Source of the DNA: Fervidibacillus halotolerans
GTDB taxonomy: Bacteria; Bacillota; Bacilli; Bacillales; Caldibacillaceae
Reading direction: 5' to 3'
DNA length: 64,000 nucleotides
Assembly: GCF_026547205.1 (NCBI RefSeq)
Contig: NZ_CP106877.1
Coordinates: 2,444,771-2,508,770 of the forward strand
The notes below the pieces were generated by a model. The model saw only the letters and a program-made list of their open reading frames with translations, was not told where the DNA came from and ran no database searches. Positions 1 through 10,504 of the stretch are shown one piece after another (the first letter of the stretch is position 1; the number at the start of each line of letters is the position of its first letter). The position numbers were made by a program, and so were the translations under genes.

Positions 1-255
1 ACGATGCCGCTCGATCATGAGTAGCAATGTATTGATAATGTATGGTGAAAAATCCGCAAATACGTTCAAGAGCGTCTCCTGTTTTTGTTGAAAGGAAACC
101 TTCGGAGAGCGCAAAAAGGTGAGGAAATTTTTTTCCGATTCGAAAACATATTTAACGATACGGAGTTCGTTTTCGATTCGATCCGTTTCATTTTTTTCCA
201 CTGCAAGCTGAAAAAGAGCAGTTCCATACTTGTTTCCTATTTCCGTCTGTATCAT
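1..255 (-). CDS. atpH: ATP synthase F1 delta subunit, 3' part cut off by window edge
   Basis: The first 85 codons of the delta subunit, the stator protein that links the F1 head to the b-subunit stalk. The N-terminus begins MIQTEIGNKYGTALF, typical of the OSCP/delta family, where an early YGxALF segment opens the helical N-terminal domain. The ATG overlaps the TGA of atpF (ATGA), showing translational coupling in the atp operon. The gene runs off the left edge, so about half of the usual 180 residues are missing. Identification rests on this N-terminus and on the atpB-E-F-H order. Confidence 0.93.
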   Translation of the reverse strand, partial: MIQTEIGNKYGTALFQLAVEKNETDRIENELRIVKYVFESEKNFLTFLRSPKVSFQQKQETLLNVFADFSPYIINTLLLMIERHR

Positions 256-764
256 CGCTCTTCTCCTGCTTTCTGGATAAATTCTTGAATTAAGGCTTCT
301 TGATCTTTTTCATTCAGCTCTTTTTCAATTACTTTCGATGCAATTAAAACGGATAAGGAAGAAACTTGTTCTCTCAAGGCAGATACGGCCTTTTCTTTTT
401 CTTGTTGAATTTCAATACGAGCAGACTCTTTCATTTTTTCTGCTTCCATACGGGCCGTTTGAATGATTTCTTCCCGTTGAGCTTCTCCTTGCTTTTTCGC
501 ATTTTCAATAAATGTTTGTGCTTCTTCTCGAGCATTTTTCACCATTTGTCTATGTTGCTCTAAAATTTCTTGGGATTCCTTTTTCGCTTTTTCAGCCGCT
601 TCGATTTCTCCGGCTACATATTCTTCCCGATCTTTCATCGTTTTTTGGAGCGGCTCCCATGCGTACCTTTTTAATAAATACATAAGAATTAAAAAGGCGA
701 ACAGTTGATATAACGAATCTAACGGCGCAAAGCCGGATGCTCCCAGTGCCAATTGATCAATCAC
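252..764 (-). CDS. atpF: ATP synthase F0 subunit b
   Basis: Subunit b of F0F1 ATP synthase, 170 residues, the peripheral stalk. It has one N-terminal membrane helix (about residues 15-35, LDSLYQLFAFLILMYLL) followed by a long charged coiled coil rich in Glu, Lys, Ala and Gln up to the C-terminus, as expected for the family. The start is a GTG preceded by AAGGAG at about 9 nt. The stop overlaps the start of atpH. It lies downstream of atpE in the standard operon order, so it is cotranscribed with the other F0 genes. Confidence 0.96.
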   Translation of the reverse strand: MIDQLALGASGFAPLDSLYQLFAFLILMYLLKRYAWEPLQKTMKDREEYVAGEIEAAEKAKKESQEILEQHRQMVKNAREEAQTFIENAKKQGEAQREEIIQTARMEAEKMKESARIEIQQEKEKAVSALREQVSSLSVLIASKVIEKELNEKDQEALIQEFIQKAGEER

Positions 765-889
765 GCAATTTCACTCCTTTCAGAGGTTCGCATCTTTCAC
801 TAAACATATATCTTTCATTGGAATTATGCATAAAGGAATGGCGAAGGTTGTGCAATCATCTTCGCCACTAAAAAAATGTGTTCCATGTA

Positions 890-1105
<216 letters not shown>

Positions 1106-1179
1106 TTAATTTCCTCCTTTAAATTTATCAAAAATGAATTTTTTCGATTGAATTGTTCATATTTTTATGAACATGTATA

Positions 1180-1896
<717 letters not shown>

Positions 1897-2286
1897 TCAC
1901 CTCTCTTCCTGACGAAATTGCTTTTTAAAAAATAAAACTATCAAGTCAATGAATATGACAATATAGGATACGGTAAATCCTATAATTGTAGCAATTAAAT
2001 GAAAAACATCTGGATACTTTAAAGCAACCAATACGGCTAAAGCGACGTAAGCCAGTCTTGAAAATGTTCCGATGGAGTAAACGGTTTTATTCTTCTGTAC
2101 CGCTTTACTGAGGCGTAATGTCCGCTGTTTCAATAGCCATAAATTCAAAAAACTGACGGAAATTCCGAGAAACAGACCTGCGAAAAAGGTTTTAAAGACA
2201 GTAAAACCCCATCCTAAAGCAACGATGGCAAGAATAAAATACATATACTTTTTATATCGGTTGTATAATAGCTCCAAATCTGGCAT
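1897..2286 (-). CDS. atpI: ATP synthase protein I (F0 assembly factor)
   Basis: First gene of the atp operon, 129 residues, with four predicted membrane helices (about 15-32, 34-52, 75-92, 98-118). AtpI proteins are poorly conserved; the family is linked to c-ring assembly and possibly Mg2+ handling. Assignment rests on its place directly upstream of atpB, its size and its hydropathy. The ATG is preceded by AGGGGA. The next upstream gene is a protease on the same strand but 500 bp away, so this is the operon start. Confidence 0.88.
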   Translation of the reverse strand: MPDLELLYNRYKKYMYFILAIVALGWGFTVFKTFFAGLFLGISVSFLNLWLLKQRTLRLSKAVQKNKTVYSIGTFSRLAYVALAVLVALKYPDVFHLIATIIGFTVSYIVIFIDLIVLFFKKQFRQEER

Positions 2287-2540
2287 CTTGTTACTTATCC
2301 CCTAAAATATTGATCTTTCTAATATACAATAGCATTTTTTTATTTTTTTGAAAAGAGAGCGGGAAACTAGATAAATACTGTCGATAGAGGGATTGTTAGA
2401 AGTCTTTTTCGACAATTTTAATCAGTAAATACCGAACGATATGTATTCGAGTCTTTTTCTGTATTTCCACTATGCTCACAGGGGAAATTTGAGAAACCTA
2501 TTCTTTCGGTAATGAAAACCTTATCAATCCACACTTATTG

Positions 2541-2569
2541 AGAATACAATAGTACATGTTTTCTGTCAA
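2541..2569 (-). promoter_or_regulatory. SigA promoter of the atp operon
   Basis: On the minus strand a TTGACA (-35, 2564-2569) and TATTCT (-10, 2541-2546) are separated by exactly 17 bp, pointing at atpI. The expected start near 2534 gives an untranslated leader of roughly 250 nt. A second, poorer candidate (TTTTCA-17-TATTGT) lies close to atpI near 2315-2345. Apart from these sites and the protease terminator, no gene was seen in 2287-2795. Confidence 0.6.
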
Positions 2570-2749
2570 TTTATTAGCTGTAAAAAAATAATTATTTTTA
2601 TTAAATGGGTGTTCACGACTTTGCAAAACATCTGTTAAAAACCCTTCATAATGAAACCCATTTCAATATAAATGAGAAATTTTTTTAACTTCCGTACAAC
2701 ATAAAATCGAACGTAATTCGGAGAAATCCCTTTAAAAACGTTGGTTAAA

Positions 2750-2790
2750 AAGCAAAAAGGAGGAAGAAAAATAGTTTGCCTTCCCCTCCC
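2750..2790 (-). terminator. Terminator of the subtilase gene
   Basis: Read on the minus strand, a GGGGAAG...CTTCCTCC stem-loop just after the protease stop codon is followed by TTTTTGCTTTTT. The stem has one mismatch or bulge, but the placement and T-tract fit an intrinsic terminator. Confidence 0.6.
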
Positions 2791-2795
2791 CTCCG

Positions 2796-5201
2796 CTATT
2801 GAACGGTATTGTTTTCGTTTCCTTCAATTTCCAGCCATTGTTGCAAATAATCTTCCTTTCCCGCTTTTTTCGCATAGGCGATGGCCAAATAACTCCCAGA
2901 TGAAATGTCGTTTTTAAATTCCACTTCTCCTTCCGATAATCCTTTTTTCATCCCCCTTTTCGCTTTGAATAAATGAGTGATTTCACTTGTAAATGGATTG
3001 AGAAGGAAAATACCAAATTCCTCGGCACCCCCTGGCAAATACACTTCATATCGAATCCATCCTTTCTTTTTTCCATTTTCTATCGCAAAAAACATCAGAC
3101 GGGGATAGTTTGGTTCTTTGATCAAATATAAATATGGGATTTGAAAAAGTTGATGGGCCGCATACATTTGTATGTATCCTTCGTGAATTTCATCCGATTG
3201 TTGTTCGTCCTTTAATTGAATTGATAAGTCGATCTTTCGTTTTTCCCCTGGTTTTAAATAAAAGGAGAGTGGTACATCCCATACGACCATATCTTCTTGC
3301 TTTGGCGGTTGGAAAGTATAACGAATCGTCTCCTTACTTACATTTTCAACGGTGATTGTACGGTTTTTCACTTCCGTCGGCTTTCCTGTCGTTTTTCCGA
3401 AAAGAATTGCCCCCGGTTCAACAATGGTCGTTGTGTGAAGGGCTTCATCTACTTGAATTCGACCTGCCCCTTGTTCAAATGTGCGATAATACGTTTTATT
3501 TTTCGTAAGGGGTTTACTCGTATTCATTAATGCTGCCTTAATTTGTTCCGGTGTCCAGTTTGGATGGGCTTGTTTGATTAAAGCACATGCGCCGGTAACA
3601 TGGGGTGCAGCCATACTCGTTCCGTGAAGCGTAAGATATCCACCGGGGACTGTACTTGTAATTGATACACCTGGGGCAAGGAGATCCGGTTTTATATTCC
3701 AAGTGGAGGGAACCGGGCCTCGGGAGCTAAAATTTGCCAAAACATCTTCTTCCCTTTTCCAAACTAGTCGTGCAATCGATTCTCGTTTGAGCATATTTTT
3801 CAATGTTTTACCATCTTCCTTCGCTAGGACGTATATCGGAAGGGGAATTTCCCAACCGACTTCTTCACCGTATGTGAACAATTCTTCTTCTGAAAATCCG
3901 GTTAAAATAGCCCCCCTCACTTTTTCCTTGGCTAATGCCTCAATTTTTTCGGAAAGGGAGTACCTTCCCTTTTCTAACAAAACGAGGGAATTGACAAGCG
4001 ACCGATTCTGTTCATTTCCCTTTCCGTTTCCATAAAAAATTTGATAGGAACGTTGGAAATCCCATTTTTCTAACTTTTTTAACGGGGTTAATCGAAAAAG
4101 ACGTTGTCGATATTGTAAATAGGGAATCATTAATGGCGGAGTAGATGCTCCTACAGATATCGCTTTATGGGACGTACCGGGAGAACCGACCGTCCAAAGT
4201 TCAGGTCCAGAGTTTCCACTGGAGACGACAGCGACAATTCCCCGTTTAACCGCCGCATCGAGGGCAAGGCTCGTCGGTAAGTCCGGACCGTTGATTTGAA
4301 TCCCTAAAGAAAGGTTTAAAATGTCCACCTGATCTTTTATGGCTTGTTCAATGGCAGCTAAAACTTGCTCCGTCGTCCCCCTTCCCCCTGGACCTAGAGC
4401 TCTGTAAACAAATAGGCGGGCATCGGGGGCTATACCAATCATTTTCCCATTGGCTGCAATAACGCCTGCAACATGTGTCCCGTGGATCGTTCCTGCGTCC
4501 TTTTCTTGCGGGTCGTTGTCGTTATCGACAAAGTCGTATCCTTTTTCATAATTAGAAAACAAGTCCGGGTGGGTATAATCGATTCCCGTATCGATCATGC
4601 CGATTTTTATACCTTTTCCGGTTAACCTTTGGCCATGTTCGTCAGTCATCTTTCGGATTTTATCCATCCCAATCCATTGGAAATGATTTGGAATTTGATC
4701 CGGTTCGTAAGGGAAATCATTTTCCAATCGTTTTTCCCCCATGGAGAAATTCTTATATCGGTTCGTTAGTGGATTCCCATCGTTCTTTTCTTTCAACCCC
4801 TCTTGATTCGATTTCAACGAATATTTGATCGAAAAACCTAGATCAACATCCGTCTGTTCATTGGCGATCACGTACTGCAATTGATAAACGGTTGAAGGGA
4901 AGATCTGTAACACCCGGTCATCCTTTTCCAATTGCCCGATTGCCAGTTTTGATCCCTTTACAGAAATGGCGGGAAAAATCGTATCAAAACGATATTCCAG
5001 TTGAAGCTGTGGTGCGTTTTTTAACAACTGTTCCATTTCATGTTCGGATAAAGGATGTTTTAACAGGATAATGGCAGATGAAAAATTAGATTGTTTTTCC
5101 GCTTTCGCTTCCCAATTCGGTTGTCCAATTTGAACAATTAGTTGGAGGAAAATGAGGATGAAAATGATTTTTTTCAATGGAAACCTCCTTTTTCTTGTCA
5201 A
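2796..5201 (-). CDS. Secreted subtilisin-family serine protease, Vpr-like
   Basis: An 801-residue S8 peptidase probably exported by Sec. It has a basic N-terminus and a hydrophobic signal segment (about 10-28), then an inhibitor-I9-like propeptide (about 40-110). The catalytic domain carries Asp204 (GMIDTGIDYTHPDL), His240 (IHGTHVAG), oxyanion Asn330 (SSGNSG) and Ser529 (HGTSMAAPHVTG). The roughly 150 residues between Asn330 and Ser529 that exceed a minimal subtilisin fit a protease-associated (PA) insertion, as in Vpr, whose length (about 806) is also similar. The C-terminal 200 residues look like a beta-rich Fn3-type domain. It is monocistronic between the atp promoter region and the wecB terminator. 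A role in extracellular protein degradation is inferred. Confidence 0.88.
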   Translation of the reverse strand: MTRKRRFPLKKIIFILIFLQLIVQIGQPNWEAKAEKQSNFSSAIILLKHPLSEHEMEQLLKNAPQLQLEYRFDTIFPAISVKGSKLAIGQLEKDDRVLQIFPSTVYQLQYVIANEQTDVDLGFSIKYSLKSNQEGLKEKNDGNPLTNRYKNFSMGEKRLENDFPYEPDQIPNHFQWIGMDKIRKMTDEHGQRLTGKGIKIGMIDTGIDYTHPDLFSNYEKGYDFVDNDNDPQEKDAGTIHGTHVAGVIAANGKMIGIAPDARLFVYRALGPGGRGTTEQVLAAIEQAIKDQVDILNLSLGIQINGPDLPTSLALDAAVKRGIVAVVSSGNSGPELWTVGSPGTSHKAISVGASTPPLMIPYLQYRQRLFRLTPLKKLEKWDFQRSYQIFYGNGKGNEQNRSLVNSLVLLEKGRYSLSEKIEALAKEKVRGAILTGFSEEELFTYGEEVGWEIPLPIYVLAKEDGKTLKNMLKRESIARLVWKREEDVLANFSSRGPVPSTWNIKPDLLAPGVSITSTVPGGYLTLHGTSMAAPHVTGACALIKQAHPNWTPEQIKAALMNTSKPLTKNKTYYRTFEQGAGRIQVDEALHTTTIVEPGAILFGKTTGKPTEVKNRTITVENVSKETIRYTFQPPKQEDMVVWDVPLSFYLKPGEKRKIDLSIQLKDEQQSDEIHEGYIQMYAAHQLFQIPYLYLIKEPNYPRLMFFAIENGKKKGWIRYEVYLPGGAEEFGIFLLNPFTSEITHLFKAKRGMKKGLSEGEVEFKNDISSGSYLAIAYAKKAGKEDYLQQWLEIEGNENNTVQ

Positions 5202-5324
5202 GGAAAGTATATCTTTCCATGTATTATTTGGAAAAAAGTTTCAAATATAATATCCATATGTTGGTAATCCCTCCTTTTTCTTCTTTCTTCATCCACTTTT
5301 TTCAATTTGACTTTTTATGCATAC

Positions 5325-5355
5325 AAAAAAGCCCACCGTTATTCCAGTGGGCTTT
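5325..5355 (-). terminator. Terminator of the UDP-GlcNAc 2-epimerase gene
   Basis: Minus-strand reading gives AAGCCCAC-loop-GTGGGCTTTTTT, a near-perfect stem followed by a T-run, about 35 nt after the epimerase stop codon. Confidence 0.85.
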
Positions 5356-5388
5356 CGATCCATTCCAATCGACAATTTCAAGTTCGGT

Positions 5389-6543
5389 CTATGGACGAAA
5401 AGGTTTCGGCCTTTCTTTCGTTTTTTGAAAATAATATAAAATCGCATCCCCAATTCGTTCCGAGGCATGACCGTCTCCATACGGATTCGCAGCCTTTGCC
5501 ATGTCTTCATAGGCACGAGAATTCGTCAACAATTCCTTTGTTAATTGATAAATCGGTTCTTCTTCAATGCCAGCCAATTTCAACGTCCCTGCTTCAATTC
5601 CCTCCGGCCGTTCCGTCGTATCCCGTAAAACGAGTACGGGCTTTCCTAACGACGGAGCCTCCTCCTGAATACCACCAGAGTCGGTTAAAATGAGATGGGC
5701 TCTCGCGGCAAAATTGTGAAAATCGATGACATCAAGCGGTTCAATGAGATGAATACGGGAATCATTCCCTAGTATTTCCGTTGCTACTTCTCGAACTGCC
5801 GGATTTAAATGGACGGGATAGACGACTTGCACATCCGGTGTTTCTTGTACAATTCGTTTAATGGCACGAAACATATTTCGCATCGGTTCTCCTAGGTTTT
5901 CCCGGCGATGGGCGGTCAATAAAATCATTCGGTCCGTTCCAATTTGCTCCAAAACGGGATGACTATATTCATTTTTAACCGTCGTTTTTAACGCATCGAT
6001 CGCCGTGTTTCCAGTAACAAAGATCGTTTCGTCCCTTTTATTTTCACTTCGTAAATTGGATGCGGCTCTCATCGTCGGAGCGAAATGAAGATCCGCTAAC
6101 ACTCCGGTTAATTGCCTATTCATTTCCTCCGGATAAGGGGAGTATTTATTCCACGTTCGAAGCCCAGCTTCCACATGGCCGACGGTAATTTTGTTATAAA
6201 AAGCTGCTAAGCTAGCGATAAAGGTCGTCGTTGTATCTCCATGAACTAACACGAGATCGGGGCAAACTTTTTTCATAACATCATCTAATCCTTCGAGCCC
6301 CTTCGTCGTCACATCGATTAACGTTTGCCGATTCTTCATAATATTCAAATCGAAATCCGGTTCGATTCCAAAAATATGTAAAACTTGATCCAACATTTGT
6401 CGATGCTGGGCAGTAACTGTAACGATCGTTTCAAATTGTTCTTTTCGTTTTTGAAGTTCGAGAACGAGCGGAGCCATTTTAATCGCTTCCGGCCTTGTTC
6501 CAAAGATTAACATCACTTTGATTCGATTATCCAACGGTTTCAC
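5389..6543 (-). CDS. wecB: UDP-N-acetylglucosamine 2-epimerase (non-hydrolysing)
   Basis: Interconverts UDP-GlcNAc and UDP-ManNAc, supplying ManNAc for teichoic-acid linkage units or other wall polysaccharides. The protein has 384 residues, the usual family size. Visible motifs are an N-terminal FGTRPEAIKMAPL, VHGDTTTTF, HVEAGLRT, LTAHRRENLG and the C-terminal SGGIQEEAPSLGKPVLVLR and TERPEGIEAGT, which form the UDP-sugar site in the GT-B-like fold. The B. subtilis orthologue is called mnaA. It sits downstream of upp but has its own upstream terminator from upp, so a separate promoter is likely. Confidence 0.95.
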   Translation of the reverse strand: MKPLDNRIKVMLIFGTRPEAIKMAPLVLELQKRKEQFETIVTVTAQHRQMLDQVLHIFGIEPDFDLNIMKNRQTLIDVTTKGLEGLDDVMKKVCPDLVLVHGDTTTTFIASLAAFYNKITVGHVEAGLRTWNKYSPYPEEMNRQLTGVLADLHFAPTMRAASNLRSENKRDETIFVTGNTAIDALKTTVKNEYSHPVLEQIGTDRMILLTAHRRENLGEPMRNMFRAIKRIVQETPDVQVVYPVHLNPAVREVATEILGNDSRIHLIEPLDVIDFHNFAARAHLILTDSGGIQEEAPSLGKPVLVLRDTTERPEGIEAGTLKLAGIEEEPIYQLTKELLTNSRAYEDMAKAANPYGDGHASERIGDAILYYFQKTKERPKPFRP

Positions 6544-6612
6544 ATCCTTTAAAACTCAATTTAAAAGGTGCTCACTTCGGAGAGGGAAGGGGGAAAGATT
6601 TCTACGGATGAA

Positions 6613-6650
6613 AAAAGAGGCGAAAATAACGGGAAACGTCCCCGTTATTT
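6613..6650 (-). terminator. Terminator of upp
   Basis: On the minus strand AAATAACGGG-GACGTTT-CCCGTTATTT forms a perfect 10-bp stem and is followed by CGCCTCTTTTTT, just beyond the upp stop codon. Confidence 0.8.
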
Positions 6651-6666
6651 CCGACGTAAAGGAAGT

Positions 6667-7314
<648 letters not shown>

Positions 7315-7375
7315 TCATTGAAATTTTGGAGATGCTTTCGTAACCAAGGGCGACAACAAACATACACTTCGATTC

Positions 7376-7404
7376 ATTTTACATAAAAATACGATATTTC
7401 GCAA
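7376..7404 (-). promoter_or_regulatory. SigA promoter of upp
   Basis: TTGCGA (7399-7404) and TAAAAT (7376-7381) on the minus strand are separated by 17 bp, about 80 nt upstream of the upp start. Nothing else with coding character was seen in 7297-7575. Confidence 0.55.
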
Positions 7405-7574
7405 TAGCCGTTACCGTTGTTAACATTTATTTCGAAAATTGCAACGGTATGTTGGACGAGTCATTTTGCATGCACCTTTAATTCTAATCGAATTGTTTTT
7501 CTATAGAAGGTGTGACCGGTTACGAAAAGAATTCCGTAGATTGTAAAGATTGTTCGAATCAGTCGTATTTTTAA

Positions 7575-7600
7575 ACAAAAAGCCACCGGTAGTCGGTGAC
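7575..7600 (-). terminator. Terminator of glyA
   Basis: Minus-strand GTCACCG-ACTAC-CGGTGGC followed by TTTTTG, immediately after the glyA stop codon. Confidence 0.8.
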
Positions 7601-8836
7601 TTATTCATATAACGGATATTTTTTTGTTAATTCCTTTACACGTCCTTTTGCTTCCTGTTTCGTTTTTTCATCATCCATGTTTTTTAATGTGAGTGCTATG
7701 ATTTTCCCTACTTCAACCATATCTTCTTTCGTAAATCCTCTCGTCGTCACAGCTGGGGTTCCGATCCGGATACCGCTTGTGACAAAAGGGCTTTCAGGGT
7801 CAAAGGGAATGGTATTTTTATTGACGGTAATCCCAACTTCATCGAGGGCTTTTTCCGCCGCTTTTCCAGTAATCCCAAATTTCCGTAAATCTACGAGTAA
7901 CAGGTGGTTGTCCGTTCCTCCCGATACGAGATCAAAACCTTCTTCTTTCAACGTTTCTCCAAGCACTTTCGCATTGTCAATGACGTTTTGTATATACTGT
8001 TTAAAATGGTCTTGTAACACTTCCCCTAGGGCGACCGCCTTCGCTGCGATGACATGCATAAGGGGGCCACCTTGAATACCAGGGAAAATAGATTTATCAA
8101 TTTTTTTCGCATACTGTTCTTTACATAAAATCATTCCACCCCGAGGACCGCGCAATGTTTTATGCGTCGTTGTTGTCACAAAATCGGCATAGGGGACCGG
8201 ATTCGGATGAAGTCCAGCAGCAACAAGCCCTGCAATATGGGCCATATCTACCATTAAATACGCACCGACTTCATCGGCGATTTCTCGGAATTTTTTGAAA
8301 TCGATTGTTCGTGGATAGGCACTTGCTCCAGCTACAATTAATTTCGGCTTATGTTCCTTCGCTTTCTTTCGCACGTCTTCATAATCGATCATCTCTGTTT
8401 CGGGGTCCACACCGTAATCGACAAAATTGTATTGAATCCCACTAAAATTAACGGGACTTCCGTGGGTCAAATGTCCGCCGTGGGATAAATTCATACCTAA
8501 AACCGTATCCCCCGTTTGTAGGACGGTAAAATAAACGGCCATATTCGCTTGTGCCCCTGAGTGGGGTTGAACATTTGCGTAATCAGCTCCAAAAATCTTT
8601 TTCGCCCGTTCTCTAGCTATATTTTCAGCAATATCGACGAATTCACATCCCCCGTAATAACGTCTACCTGGATACCCTTCCGCATATTTATTCGTCAATA
8701 CGGAGCCTTGTGCTTCCATAACGGCCTTTGATACAAAATTTTCCGAAGCGATTAATTCGATATGATCCCGTTGTCGATTTAACTCTCCTCGGATGGCTTC
8801 GTAAACTTCCATGTCTTGATTTTTTATATGATCCAA
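7601..8836 (-). CDS. glyA: Serine hydroxymethyltransferase
   Basis: PLP enzyme that converts serine and tetrahydrofolate to glycine and 5,10-methylene-THF. I place the start at a TTG (protein begins [15 protein letters not shown]) preceded by GGAAGGG. This gives 411 residues, close to the 415 of B. subtilis GlyA; the longer frame would add 16 residues without family similarity. The PLP lysine is about Lys226 in [14 protein letters not shown], and [13 protein letters not shown] lies just before it. It has its own downstream terminator. Confidence 0.96.
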   Translation of the reverse strand: MDHIKNQDMEVYEAIRGELNRQRDHIELIASENFVSKAVMEAQGSVLTNKYAEGYPGRRYYGGCEFVDIAENIARERAKKIFGADYANVQPHSGAQANMAVYFTVLQTGDTVLGMNLSHGGHLTHGSPVNFSGIQYNFVDYGVDPETEMIDYEDVRKKAKEHKPKLIVAGASAYPRTIDFKKFREIADEVGAYLMVDMAHIAGLVAAGLHPNPVPYADFVTTTTHKTLRGPRGGMILCKEQYAKKIDKSIFPGIQGGPLMHVIAAKAVALGEVLQDHFKQYIQNVIDNAKVLGETLKEEGFDLVSGGTDNHLLLVDLRKFGITGKAAEKALDEVGITVNKNTIPFDPESPFVTSGIRIGTPAVTTRGFTKEDMVEVGKIIALTLKNMDDEKTKQEAKGRVKELTKKYPLYE

Positions 8837-8954
8837 GTTTTCCCTTCCCCTTTCTCCTACGACTATTCCTTTATATTTTATCACGGGTTATTTCTTCGTG
8901 GCGGAAAAAATGATTCCGTTTTCCTAAAAAATCAGGTGATTCATTCGAAGGCGT

Positions 8955-9494
8955 TCATTTTAAAGAATAGACCGCCCTTTGTCCCCCGATTAATTTCGGA
9001 CGGGTTTTGGCCAAGGTGACATGGGCTTTTCCAACCGTCGGATTCGTTACCCGAACGGGAACAACAACGGGTTTTAAATGCATACCGATCAGCGTATCAC
9101 CGATGTCTATCCCATAATCGGCTTTAATCGATTCAACGACAACGGGAGATTCCATATTTCGGTAAGCGACCGTCGCCATCGATCCCCCGGCTTCTGGAAC
9201 GGGGATAACAGTTACTTCCTCTAATTGTTTTTCCTCTTGGACAACTCTTTCTACAACGAGGGCACGATTTAAATGTTCACAACATTGGAAGGCAAGTTGT
9301 AATCCGTATTGATCGGCAAAGGCTTTTAATTCAGTGTACAAAAACTCCGCTACTTCCAATGAGCTTCCCGTTCCAATTTTTTTGCCAATCACTTCCGAAG
9401 TGGAGCATCCGACGACTAATATTTGACGGGGTTTGGGTTCTATTTGTTGGCCGAATTCTTTTAAAATTTCTCGAATTTCCCTTTGTAATTCCAT
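8955..9494 (-). CDS. ywlG: YwlG family conserved protein
   Basis: Conserved Bacillus protein of unknown biochemical role, about 179 residues from the ATG after the AGGTAGGTGATTTGG ribosome binding site. Recognised by VLGCSTSEV-like (here VVGCSTSEVIGKKIGTGSS) near residue 30 and by position between rpiB and glyA, as in B. subtilis. No signal peptide or membrane helix is visible. It is followed closely by glyA. Confidence 0.88.
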   Translation of the reverse strand: MELQREIREILKEFGQQIEPKPRQILVVGCSTSEVIGKKIGTGSSLEVAEFLYTELKAFADQYGLQLAFQCCEHLNRALVVERVVQEEKQLEEVTVIPVPEAGGSMATVAYRNMESPVVVESIKADYGIDIGDTLIGMHLKPVVVPVRVTNPTVGKAHVTLAKTRPKLIGGQRAVYSLK

Positions 9495-9560
9495 CCAAAT
9501 CACCTACCTATAAATGATTGAATGATCGATTTCACTTTCTATCCCTCTCATGTTTTAAAA

Positions 9561-9754
9561 GGGGCTGCACAAAAATACAGCCCCTTTCTTCGTAAATGAA
9601 ATTCGATTGGTTACATTTCGGTGGTGGCGCTTTCCTCGGGCATGGCCAAGCCTTTTCCACTCGCATCGTTCGTGGGGTCTTCGGCTCGTGTTGTTCCTCT
9701 TGGAGTCGACGTCACCTTCCCTTTCATCAACTAATGGACTGATCGAACAGTCCC
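9561..9754 (-). repeat. Dispersed intergenic repeat, copy A
   Basis: A 194-bp element between rpiB and ywlG. Read on the minus strand it starts with a GGGACTGTTCGATCAGTCC hairpin, continues with AGTTGATGAAAGG, CACGAGCCGAAGACCCC and GAGGAAAGCG segments, and ends with GGGGCTGTATTTTTGTGCAGCCCCTTTT, a terminator-like hairpin. It matches copies at 28859-29051 and 56524-56710. Short frames inside it differ between copies, so it is not coding. The hairpins may end transcription after rpiB. Confidence 0.85.
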
Positions 9755-9796
9755 TTTTGCACATAACTTTCAATGGAGATTCATTTAGCAAAGCAA

Positions 9797-10240
9797 TTAT
9801 GCCTTTTTTTCATAGTCCATGATTTTACCGATTCTTCTTTCATGTCTGTCACCGGTAAAATCGGTTGTTAACCAAGTTTTGGCAATATCCCTCGCCAATC
9901 CTGGCCCAATAACCCGTTCTCCCATTGCTAAAACGTTCGCATCATTATGTTCCCTCGTAAGCCTTGCACTGTATACATCATGGCAAAGGGAGCAACGAAT
10001 GCCTTTGACTTTATTCGCAGCAATGCTCATACCAATACCTGTTCCACAAATTAAAATCGCCCGATCAAATTCTCCATTGGCAACCTTTTCTGCAACTGGT
10101 AGAGCGTAGTCCGGATAATCCACTGACGTTTCACAATCGCATCCAAAATCCTCGTATTCGATTCCCATTTCTTCTAGTAGTTTAACAATTTCCGCACGGA
10201 TGTGAATCCCACCGTGATCACTCGCTACAGCTACTTTCAT
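9797..10240 (-). CDS. rpiB: Ribose-5-phosphate isomerase B (RpiB/LacAB family)
   Basis: Interconverts ribose 5-phosphate and ribulose 5-phosphate. It has 147 residues from the ATG of MKVAVASDHGG, which follows GAGGTGAAGATC. Family motifs visible are ASDHGG at the N-terminus, the catalytic-loop Cys in ICGTGIGMSIAANK (about residues 67-80) and the REHNDANVLAMGERV helix. It is the orthologue of B. subtilis ywlF and lies in the same place relative to ywlG and ywlE, although a chemoreceptor gene is inserted upstream here. Confidence 0.95.
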   Translation of the reverse strand: MKVAVASDHGGIHIRAEIVKLLEEMGIEYEDFGCDCETSVDYPDYALPVAEKVANGEFDRAILICGTGIGMSIAANKVKGIRCSLCHDVYSARLTREHNDANVLAMGERVIGPGLARDIAKTWLTTDFTGDRHERRIGKIMDYEKKA

Positions 10241-10504
10241 GATCTTCACCTCAAGTTTGCTTTATGTCAATTCTATTTTGACATACTTTTAGAAAAATAA
10301 AAAGGATCTTGAACAACGGGTTTGAAATATTTCCGTGACTTTCCATTTCGTACAGTTTCCATCGTGAAAAGGCATCTTTTAACGCTCCTTTGAAAAATTG
10401 ATTCATAACGTGCCAATGGTAAAAACGAGCAAAAATCAACGTTTTCACGACTGGATCAGCAAATGGTAAAGTATGGAACGTTATCGCTAAAAGGAACTCG
10501 ATTT

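Noticed and set aside
2796..5201. Subtilase as part of a lantibiotic or toxin cluster
   Set aside because: No precursor peptide, modifying enzyme or transporter is nearby; Vpr-like domain order points to a general extracellular protease.
9555..9822. Open frames inside repeat copy A (both strands), also 28819-29010 and 56559-56813
   Set aside because: They fall in the dispersed repeat and their frames are not kept among the three copies.
10251..10448. 65-codon frame between the chemoreceptor and rpiB
   Set aside because: GTG start without a ribosome binding site, no recognised family. The stretch 10241-10504 otherwise holds nothing identifiable; a decayed fragment is possible.
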